A stretch of DNA of 7,999 bases from an uncultured cyanobacterium (GTDB taxonomy: Bacteria; Cyanobacteriota; Cyanobacteriia; Pseudanabaenales; Pseudanabaenaceae): contig CAIJEA010000474.1 in NCBI GenBank assembly GCA_903819605.1, positions 1 through 7,999 of the forward strand, written 5' to 3'. Positions 1 to 5,689 of the stretch are shown in pieces. The position numbers and the translations under genes are program-made. Every line of letters starts with the position of its first letter. Positions within the stretch are counted from its first letter, which is position 1. The notes beneath the pieces were generated by a model, which ran no database searches, was not told where the DNA came from, and saw only the letters and a list, made by a program, of their open reading frames with translations.

Positions 1-82
1 CGTGGCGATTTTCTGGCAGTTGCTATTAGTGTATTTAGCTAAGCCTATTGATGCTGAAGCTAAACGCGGCGAAGTTCATTAA
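1..82 (+). CDS. C-terminal fragment of an unidentified protein (5' end outside window)
   Basis: An open frame enters from the left edge (first full codon at 2) and ends at TAA 80-82. It gives 26 residues: a hydrophobic stretch beginning VAIFWQLLLVYLA, then a charged tail ending AEAKRGEVH. This looks like the last part of a membrane segment followed by a short polar C-terminus. A strong GC-rich hairpin follows 15 bases after the stop, which supports a real gene end here. I do not recognise the family, and the fragment is too short to assign a function. The fragment and the leftward ugd gene converge. Confidence 0.5.
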   Translation, partial: VAIFWQLLLVYLAKPIDAEAKRGEVH

Positions 83-97
83 AATAGAAAGCTCAAA

Positions 98-124
98 TAA
101 AGGCGGCGCGAAGCGCCGCCTTTA
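98..124. terminator. GC-rich hairpin between convergent genes, likely bidirectional terminator
   Basis: A perfect 12-bp inverted repeat, TAAAGGCGGCGC, a GAA loop, then its exact complement. The outer pairs are A/T, so each strand ends the stem in a short T run (TTT), which is short for a classical intrinsic terminator. It lies between the rightward gene fragment ending at 82 and the leftward ugd stop at 141, so it could end transcription from both sides. A closely related hairpin occurs at 7648-7678. Confidence 0.7.
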
Positions 125-140
125 GCTAAAAAGATTCTTT

Positions 141-1487
141 TTAGCGACCAATACCAATGTATTTATATCCTAAAGCTTCGAGGGCTTTACCATCAAGGAA
201 GTTGCGGGCATCAATAATTACTGGATGCGCCATCAAGGTCAGCATCTTGGCGTAATCAATTCCTAGAAATTCTTGCCAATCCGTTACTAAAACCACAGCA
301 TCACAGCCATCCGCTAAGCGTTCTAGATCCGTCTCGACAATCACATTAGAAAAGCCTTGGCGTAATCCAGATTGTGAAACCAATGGATCATAGGCTTTAA
401 CTCTGGCTCCCAATCGACTAAGTTGATCGATCAAAGTCAATGCAGGTGCATCGCGCATATCATCCGTATCAGGCTTAAAGGTCATTCCCAATAGACCAAT
501 CGTTTTTCCCTTCAAAATTTTGAGTGCTTGCTGCAATTTCTCAACGACAAGGGTGCGCTGAAGCTCATTTACTCGCACACAGGCTTTTAAGATTTCTGTA
601 GAATATCCATAGTCTTCAGCAGTGTAGATTAAAGCTGAAACATCCTTACCAAAGCAAGATCCACCCCAACCGATTCCCGCTTGCAAGAATTTGGAGCCAA
701 TGCGCGAATCTAGTCCAATTCCGCGTGCTACTTCCTTCACATCCGCTCCGACCCGATCGCAAATATTAGCGACCTCATTCACAAAGCTAATCTTGGTAGC
801 CAGAAACGCATTCGCCGCATATTTAATCATTTCGGCTGAGTTCAAGTCAGTAACCACCACAGGTACTGGGGGCAAACTTTTATCAGTTGCAAAAGAGCGA
901 TCGATAATTGGAGTATAAAGCTCTTGCATCAACTTCAGAGCGCGATCGCTGCCACTACCAACCACAATGCGATCGGGATTAAAAGTATCGTAAACTGCTA
1001 CACCTTCACGGAGAAATTCTGGATTACTAACTACATCAAACTGAATCTGATCAACATTACTCTTGGCTGACATACCATCCAGTACGATCATCCGAACCCA
1101 GTCCCCAGAGCCAATCGGTACAGTTGACTTATTGACGATAACTCGATATCCCTCGGTAAGGCTTTCGCCAATACTGCGAGCAACTGCTTCGACATAGCGC
1201 ATATCACTACGCCCATCAGCTAGGGAAGGTGTACCAACAGCGATAAATAAAATCTCACCATGTTTAACACCTGCTGCGATATCAGTTGTAAATTCGATTT
1301 TCCCCTGACGAATTGACTCAGCTATAACTTCAGGCAACCCTGGCTCATGAATAGGAGATTGCCCAGACTTCATGAGCTTAACTTTCTCCTCGTTATTATC
1401 AACACAAATCACGTCATGACCAATGTAAGCAAGACAAGCACCTGTTACTAAGCCCACATAACCTGTTCCAATCACACAAACGCGCAT
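141..1487 (-). CDS. ugd: UDP-glucose 6-dehydrogenase
   Basis: Cytosolic enzyme that oxidises UDP-glucose to UDP-glucuronate with two NAD+, supplying acidic sugar for polysaccharides and the substrate of the next enzyme (1541-2476). The 448-residue length is normal for the family. The N-terminal Rossmann domain has GTGYVG at residues 7-12. Further family motifs are KSTVP at 120-124, NPEFLREG at 155-162, the linker helix with Lys222 and Asn226 (IKYAANAF), and the catalytic Cys278 in GGSCFGKD with Asp282. The C-terminal UDP-binding domain carries GMTFKPDTDDMRDAPA around 334-349. No key residue is missing. The ATG at 1485-1487 puts the Rossmann motif at the usual distance from the N-terminus; only a weak AGGT lies upstream as ribosome site. 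It is 53 bases downstream of the decarboxylase stop and is probably the last gene of the leftward operon. It may also be named rkpK, tuaD or udg in other systems. Confidence 0.96.
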   Translation of the reverse strand: MRVCVIGTGYVGLVTGACLAYIGHDVICVDNNEEKVKLMKSGQSPIHEPGLPEVIAESIRQGKIEFTTDIAAGVKHGEILFIAVGTPSLADGRSDMRYVEAVARSIGESLTEGYRVIVNKSTVPIGSGDWVRMIVLDGMSAKSNVDQIQFDVVSNPEFLREGVAVYDTFNPDRIVVGSGSDRALKLMQELYTPIIDRSFATDKSLPPVPVVVTDLNSAEMIKYAANAFLATKISFVNEVANICDRVGADVKEVARGIGLDSRIGSKFLQAGIGWGGSCFGKDVSALIYTAEDYGYSTEILKACVRVNELQRTLVVEKLQQALKILKGKTIGLLGMTFKPDTDDMRDAPALTLIDQLSRLGARVKAYDPLVSQSGLRQGFSNVIVETDLERLADGCDAVVLVTDWQEFLGIDYAKMLTLMAHPVIIDARNFLDGKALEALGYKYIGIGR

Positions 1488-1540
1488 ACTGTATTACCTA
1501 TTTAATATTGTGTTCTACTTCTAAATAAGCAGGAAAAAGC

Positions 1541-2476
1541 CTATTCAGCCGATACGTGATCGCGAAAATAAGCGATCGTCTTTGACAAACCTTCTTCTAA
1601 TGGAACTGTTGGTTCCCAGCCTAAATGAAACTTTGCTCGTGAAATATCAGGCTGACGACGTTGAGGATCGTCTTGAGGCAAAGGTTTAAAGATAAGCTCA
1701 GCCGTTGGATCGATCAGTCTTTGAATAGTTTGAGCCAATTGTAAAATCGTATATTCCATAGGGTTTCCCAAATTAACGGGACCAATATAGTTGCCATTCA
1801 TCAAACGAATTAATCCCTCCACCAGATCTGACACATAGCAGAAGCTACGAGTTTGAGAGCCATCTCCATAAATTGTGAGTGGAATTCCCTTCAGTGCTTG
1901 AACGACAAAATTACTTACCACCCGCCCATCATTCTCTAACATCCTCGATCCATGAGTGTTAAAAATACGGGCAACTCGCACTTCAACTCCAGATTGGCGA
2001 TGGTAATCAAAAGTTAGAGTCTCTGCAATCCGCTTACCTTCGTCATAGCAGCTCCGAATACCTGTACAGTTTACATTTCCCCAGTAATCTTCAATTTGTG
2101 GATGAATTAAGGGATCGCCATAGACCTCAGAAGTTGATGCTAACAAAATCCTTGATTTCCATTTTTTTGCTAATTCCAGCATATTCAGCGTTCCCATAAA
2201 ATTGGTCTTAGCCGTTTTTACTGGATCAAACTGATAATGTACGGGTGATGCTGGACAAGCAAGATGATAAATCCGATCGACATTGTCGATTTCAATTGGA
2301 TTAACAATGTCATGCTCAATGAATTGGAAATTGGGATGTTCTACCCATCGGGCATTATTGATTTTTCTGCCTGTATAAAGGTTGTCAATACATACAACCG
2401 TATGTCCAGATTCCATTAAGCGATCGACTAAATGTGAGCCAATAAATCCTGCACCGCCAGTAACTATAATTTTCAT
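1541..2476 (-). CDS. uxs: UDP-glucuronate decarboxylase (UDP-xylose synthase), extended SDR family
   Basis: Converts UDP-glucuronate to UDP-xylose through an enzyme-bound 4-keto intermediate, using tightly held NAD+. The 311-residue protein is the single-domain soluble form. Visible features in order are the NAD motif GGAGFIGSH (7-15), Asp31 in CIDNLYTG for the adenosine ribose, LLASTSEVYGDP (111-122) with the family Glu117, the YxxxK catalytic pair Tyr144/Lys148, FNTHGSRM (172-179), NDGRVVSNF (182-190), GDGSQTRSFCYVSDLV (204-219) and DDPQRRQPDIS (269-279). TSEVYGDP and the DGRVVSNF block separate this family from dTDP-glucose dehydratases and UDP-glucose epimerases. Residues 175-177 read H-G-S where homologues I know usually have Y/F-G-P. 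It sits 93 bases after the exporter gene and 53 before ugd, so the two pathway enzymes are adjacent, in the order opposite to the reaction order. No strong Shine-Dalgarno is seen. Confidence 0.93.
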   Translation of the reverse strand: MKIIVTGGAGFIGSHLVDRLMESGHTVVCIDNLYTGRKINNARWVEHPNFQFIEHDIVNPIEIDNVDRIYHLACPASPVHYQFDPVKTAKTNFMGTLNMLELAKKWKSRILLASTSEVYGDPLIHPQIEDYWGNVNCTGIRSCYDEGKRIAETLTFDYHRQSGVEVRVARIFNTHGSRMLENDGRVVSNFVVQALKGIPLTIYGDGSQTRSFCYVSDLVEGLIRLMNGNYIGPVNLGNPMEYTILQLAQTIQRLIDPTAELIFKPLPQDDPQRRQPDISRAKFHLGWEPTVPLEEGLSKTIAYFRDHVSAE

Positions 2477-2569
2477 GTTTATCTTGAAGGAATTATTAAT
2501 CGAGAGTAGTTTAGTCGTTAGGATAAGCTTAGCTTAGGTAAACTCACCCTAACCCTAAAATTTAAATAG

Positions 2570-4105
2570 CTAATTGCGCCTAAAAGCATTATTGATTAGG
2601 GAGTACGGATTTATAATGTTGCCTAAGAATCGAGTCGTAGAGTTAATTAGACTAGAACCAAAAGATGGACGTACTACAATTACATCGCGATCGCGTAGCC
2701 CAGGATTAGATTCTTCATTCAATGGAAGATTTAAGTCGGCAACAAGATCTCGACGCATAATCGAGCCATCAGGATTAACTCGATAAAGTTCGACTGCTCG
2801 CCAATCTGCATCATTAGTTAAGCCACCCGCATAGGAAATAGCTTCTGTAAATGAACTATTAGGTCTGAGCTGTAGCGGTCCGGGACGGACTGCTTCTCCA
2901 ACCACTTGAACAGTAATAGTGGTTGGAGAAAATGTCGCTTTAGCAACTTGTAAATAATCGCTTGGATTAGTTTTCTCTAAGCGAGGTACGGTAATCAAAT
3001 CGCCATCCGTAAGGGTAATATCTTGACTAATATCAGCTTTTGTAATCAAATCCAGCAGATTTGCTTTGACAATTGTACGCTGCCCTTTATCGTTCAGTCT
3101 TGAAATTTGCACATTGCGAATATCGGCAATTTCAGTGACTCCGTTTGCCGCCTGCAAGGCGCGACTGAGTGTAACGGGACCACCACCTGAGGTAACACCA
3201 GCCGTATTAGTAGAACCTGTTAATCCTGTGGAGAGAACCCCACTGCGGGAATAGACTAGGGTTTGAGGACCAATACGATTTACTTCTCCTACGATCGCTA
3301 CTTGAATGGTAAAAGTATCAGGAGAAAAGGTGGAATTACTGACTAGTCTCGACTGAGATGCGCTTGCCTGAGATAGTGGCGGAACGAGAATTGAATCGCC
3401 GTCTAGAATGCGGACATCTTGACTAATATCACCTTTTTCTAGTAAGTCTTGGAGATTAACCTTGATAATACGGCGACCTGCAACACCGTCACGGCGTGAA
3501 ATTTGAATATTACTGATGTCTGCTCTTGAAGTAATTCCTGAAGCTGTCTCAAGTGCTCGAGTTAGAGTTGCCGCATTGCTAACAGCTCCACCAGTACCTA
3601 CATAGTTTAAAAATCGTGGTCCTGGACGATTTACTTCTCCCACAATGGCAATATTTAGTGGACGAGGAGAAATTAAAGAGATGTTGACAATATTACGAAC
3701 AAGAAAAGGATTCAATTTTTCGCGCAGTAAAGCATTTGCTTCATCCAGTCCTAATCCTTCCAATTTAATAGCGCCAATTAGTGAAATATTGATAGTTCCA
3801 TCTGGAGCGATCGTCTGATTACCCGAAAGTTCTGGCACATTAAAAACATCAATCTTGATAGTGTCTCCTGCTCCTAACGTGTAGCGAAATGTGTCTTGAG
3901 ATTCGCTGACATTTAGAGTCGGTACACCAATATTAATCTTTGACAATGGTCTGAGATTAGAGTTAGAAGGCTCTGGAGATGGTGGTGATTTTGCAGAGGA
4001 TGGAACGGATGTTCTTTCAATTGTAGTGGTTTGTGCCCAACTAGGAAAAGGAGAACAAGCAATCAATGCAAATAGAATTAATTTGCCAAATTGAGATATA
4101 TGCAT
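2570..4105 (-). CDS. Wza/GumB-type polysaccharide export protein with three SLBB domains
   Basis: Predicted outer-membrane/periplasmic exit channel for capsule or exopolysaccharide. I start it at ATG 4103-4105 (511 residues) rather than ATG 4127-4129 because only the inner start has a good ribosome site (4112-4118) and it begins directly at a signal peptide. The signal reads MHISQFGKLILFALIAC. Either a lipobox LIAC (Cys17) or a signal peptidase I site SWA|Q (24/25) could be used. A Ser/Pro-rich linker follows to about residue 55. The Poly_export domain spans about 73-147 (YTLGAGDTIKIDVFNVPEL, PDGTINI). Three SLBB domains lie at about 149-244, 265-377 and 396-480, each opening with a VGEV/AxRxGP-type motif. 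The first two are clearly duplicated (shared ADI-N-QISR and KxDISQD). The C-terminal 30 residues may be the pore helix, as in E. coli Wza, but this is inference. It is first in the leftward operon with uxs and ugd. Confidence 0.92.
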   Translation of the reverse strand: MHISQFGKLILFALIACSPFPSWAQTTTIERTSVPSSAKSPPSPEPSNSNLRPLSKINIGVPTLNVSESQDTFRYTLGAGDTIKIDVFNVPELSGNQTIAPDGTINISLIGAIKLEGLGLDEANALLREKLNPFLVRNIVNISLISPRPLNIAIVGEVNRPGPRFLNYVGTGGAVSNAATLTRALETASGITSRADISNIQISRRDGVAGRRIIKVNLQDLLEKGDISQDVRILDGDSILVPPLSQASASQSRLVSNSTFSPDTFTIQVAIVGEVNRIGPQTLVYSRSGVLSTGLTGSTNTAGVTSGGGPVTLSRALQAANGVTEIADIRNVQISRLNDKGQRTIVKANLLDLITKADISQDITLTDGDLITVPRLEKTNPSDYLQVAKATFSPTTITVQVVGEAVRPGPLQLRPNSSFTEAISYAGGLTNDADWRAVELYRVNPDGSIMRRDLVADLNLPLNEESNPGLRDRDVIVVRPSFGSSLINSTTRFLGNIINPYSLINNAFRRN

Positions 4106-4111
4106 AAAATT

Positions 4112-4118
4112 ACTCCTT
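4112..4118 (-). promoter_or_regulatory. Ribosome binding site that decides the exporter start
   Basis: On the minus strand the sequence reads AAGGAGT followed by AATTTT and then ATG at 4105-4103. AAGGAG is a near-perfect Shine-Dalgarno at 7-base spacing. The in-frame ATG 24 bases upstream (4129-4127) has no such site, so translation most likely begins at the inner ATG, which also gives a normal signal peptide. Confidence 0.8.
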
Positions 4119-4151
4119 AACCAAACCATCTAATTATGAGAAACTGAATAC

Positions 4152-4181
4152 CTGTCATAATATAAGGCTAGTTTTTACAAT
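4152..4181 (+). promoter_or_regulatory. Candidate promoter for the HAD-ribE-acyltransferase cluster
   Basis: CTGTCA (4152-4157), an 18-base spacer, then TACAAT (4176-4181): 4/6 and 5/6 matches to the -35 and -10 consensus. This would give a leader of about 75 bases to ATG 4264. In the other direction two TATTAT boxes (minus strand, 4157-4162 and 4180-4185) are possible -10 elements for the exporter operon, but neither has a convincing -35. The divergent intergenic region must hold both promoters; the exact boxes are weakly supported. Confidence 0.28.
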
Positions 4182-4201
4182 AATAGAGGCAGCTTTTACA
4201 A
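4173..4201. repeat. Direct repeat TTTTACAA x2 with 21-bp period in divergent promoter region
   Basis: TTTTACAA occurs at 4173-4180 and again at 4194-4201, in the same orientation and 21 bp apart, which is two turns of the helix and places both copies on the same DNA face. It lies between the two divergent transcription units. It could be a tandem binding site for a regulator shared by both sides. The sequence is AT-rich, so chance is not excluded. Confidence 0.4.
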
Positions 4202-4263
4202 GATTTGGCAGTCATTGTAGCAGTACGTCCAATAGTTTATCTCAGTAATTTCCCCGAAAAATA

Positions 4264-4983
4264 ATGCGATCGCCACAGGTTATTTATTTAGATGCAGTTG
4301 GCACTTTATTTGGTGTTAGAGGCAGTGTTGGTGAGCAATACGCCAAAATCGCGGCAAATTTTGATATTAAGATCGAGCCTGAGTTAATTAATCGTGCTTT
4401 TTATCAAAGTTTTCAATCTGCACCCCGCATTGCTTTTACTGATTTGTCCCAAGCAGATATACCAATCGCTGAATATGAATGGTGGCGATCGCTTGCCGAA
4501 AAAACATTTAGTCAGACGGGGGATTTAACAAAATTTTCGGACTTTGAGGTTTTTTTCAAATGTTTGTATGCTTACTTTGCTACTGCGGAGCCTTGGGTTG
4601 TGTATGAAGATACTCGAATAGCTCTAGATGCATGGCGACAGCAAAATATTAACCTTGGATTGTTGTCAAATTTTGATAGTCGTATTTATTCGGTAGTGCA
4701 ATCTCTAAAACTAGAGCATTATTTTGACTCGATCACTATATCTACTGAAGTTGGGGTCGCAAAGCCCGATCCCATTATTTTTCAAGCAGCGCTAGTAAAA
4801 CATCAGATCGAGCGATCGCCCGATCTGGCTTGGCATATTGGCGATAGTTTTAGCGAAGATTATGAAGGGGCATCGACACTAGGTATCAATGCATTTTGGC
4901 TAAATCGAGATCGCCAGCCTACGACTAATCCTGCTAAACTTGCAGCCCGTTCAATTGATAAGTTAACAACTCTTTTACAGTAA
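4264..4983 (+). CDS. HAD-superfamily (subfamily IA, HDHD3/REG-2-like) hydrolase
   Basis: A 239-residue soluble protein with the HAD Rossmann fold and an alpha-helical cap. Motif I is YLDAVGTLFG with the nucleophile Asp10, but the position two residues later, normally the acid/base Asp in phosphatases, is Val12. Motif II is LLSNF (Ser135, Asn136), motif III is AKPDP (Lys167), and motif IV is HIGDSFSEDYEGA (Asp194, Glu198/Asp199). The cap region contains EWW (72-74), and EDTR (115-118) precedes the core again; the overall pattern resembles the HDHD3/REG-2 group, where motif I also departs from DxD. Substrate unknown. DAVGTLF also recalls the DAYGTLF of L-2-haloacid dehalogenases, but the GDS motif IV is phosphatase-like. 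Riboflavin synthase follows after 32 bases, so a role in flavin metabolism is a reasonable guess, not shown. The ATG overlaps a HIP1 site (4266-4273), and no Shine-Dalgarno is visible. Confidence 0.85.
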   Translation: MRSPQVIYLDAVGTLFGVRGSVGEQYAKIAANFDIKIEPELINRAFYQSFQSAPRIAFTDLSQADIPIAEYEWWRSLAEKTFSQTGDLTKFSDFEVFFKCLYAYFATAEPWVVYEDTRIALDAWRQQNINLGLLSNFDSRIYSVVQSLKLEHYFDSITISTEVGVAKPDPIIFQAALVKHQIERSPDLAWHIGDSFSEDYEGASTLGINAFWLNRDRQPTTNPAKLAARSIDKLTTLLQ

Positions 4984-5015
4984 GTAGTGCAAAGTGCCTC
5001 CTACCAATAAATTCT

Positions 5016-5660
5016 ATGTTTACTGGACTCGTTCAAACCATCGGTATCATCGAACAGCGCGATCGAGATCGTCTGGCGATCCATTGTCCCGATCTAGTTG
5101 CCAAAATCGCGATCGGCGATAGTGTTTCTGTGAATGGAGTATGTCTCACGGCAATTTATATTTCTGATACTAACTTTGTCGCTGATGTCTCACCAGAAAC
5201 TTTGGGGCGAACTAATCTGGGCGATCGCAAATTAAAGTATGTCAATCTCGAAACAGCCCTAGCTGTTGGCGATAAAATTGGTGGTCATTTTGTCTCAGGA
5301 CATATTGATGGCATGGGCAAATTAAGCGATCGCGCACTTATTGGTAATTCGTGGGAGCTATGCTTTGAGGCAATTCCTGAAGTTGCACGTTATATCGTAT
5401 TTAAAGGCAGCATAGCCATTAATGGTATCAGTCTTACAGTTTCCTATTGCAATGACTCGGGCACCAATTTTCGAGTTGCAGTCATTCCTCACACCTATGA
5501 CCATACAACTTTAAAATATCTTGATCTTGGTAGTTCAGTGCATCTAGAGGGCGATTTACTTGGTAAATATGTAGAAAAATTTCTCAAGGTTAGTAATAAT
5601 CCTAACTTCTCTCATAATAATTTAATTACCCCTGAATTTCTGATTGAGCATGGTTGGTAG
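5016..5660 (+). CDS. ribE: Riboflavin synthase alpha chain
   Basis: Catalyses the last step of riboflavin synthesis: two molecules of 6,7-dimethyl-8-ribityllumazine dismutate to riboflavin and 5-amino-6-ribitylaminouracil. The 214-residue protein shows the two-fold repeated lumazine-binding barrel. Half 1 starts with the diagnostic MFTGLVQTIG and has GDSVSVNGVCLT (34-45, Cys43) and SPETLGRTNLG (59-69). Half 2 has GGHFVSGHIDG (89-99, His91 and His96), GSIAINGISLTV (131-142) and IPHTYDHTTL (157-166), and ends with EGDLLGKYVEKF. All expected motifs are present and the length is normal. It follows the HAD gene by 32 bases and precedes the acyltransferase by 29, suggesting cotranscription. The short gap leaves no room for an FMN riboswitch. 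No clear Shine-Dalgarno precedes the ATG. The gene is called ribC in some species. Confidence 0.96.
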   Translation: MFTGLVQTIGIIEQRDRDRLAIHCPDLVAKIAIGDSVSVNGVCLTAIYISDTNFVADVSPETLGRTNLGDRKLKYVNLETALAVGDKIGGHFVSGHIDGMGKLSDRALIGNSWELCFEAIPEVARYIVFKGSIAINGISLTVSYCNDSGTNFRVAVIPHTYDHTTLKYLDLGSSVHLEGDLLGKYVEKFLKVSNNPNFSHNNLITPEFLIEHGW

Positions 5661-5689
5661 TTTTTAATAATCAATTGCTATGGATGTAA

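Noticed and set aside
691..918. Open frame on the + strand (75 codons)
   Set aside because: It lies wholly antisense within ugd, whose motifs are unmistakable; the product has no recognisable features.
2477..2569. Possible internal promoter or terminator between exporter and uxs
   Set aside because: No hairpin with a T tract and no paired -35/-10 boxes on the minus strand that I can support; read as an operon spacer.
2574..2786. Open frame on the + strand (70 codons)
   Set aside because: Antisense to the conserved C-terminal part of the exporter gene; no ribosome site or family resemblance.
3066..3254. Open frame on the + strand (62 codons)
   Set aside because: Antisense to SLBB2 of the exporter; shadow frame only.
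4106..4129. Eight-residue N-terminal extension of the exporter
   Set aside because: No ribosome site before ATG 4129, whereas the inner ATG has AAGGAG at ideal spacing and starts a normal signal peptide.
4984..5015. FMN riboswitch before ribE
   Set aside because: The gap is only 32 bases, far too short for an RFN element, and none of its conserved segments is visible.
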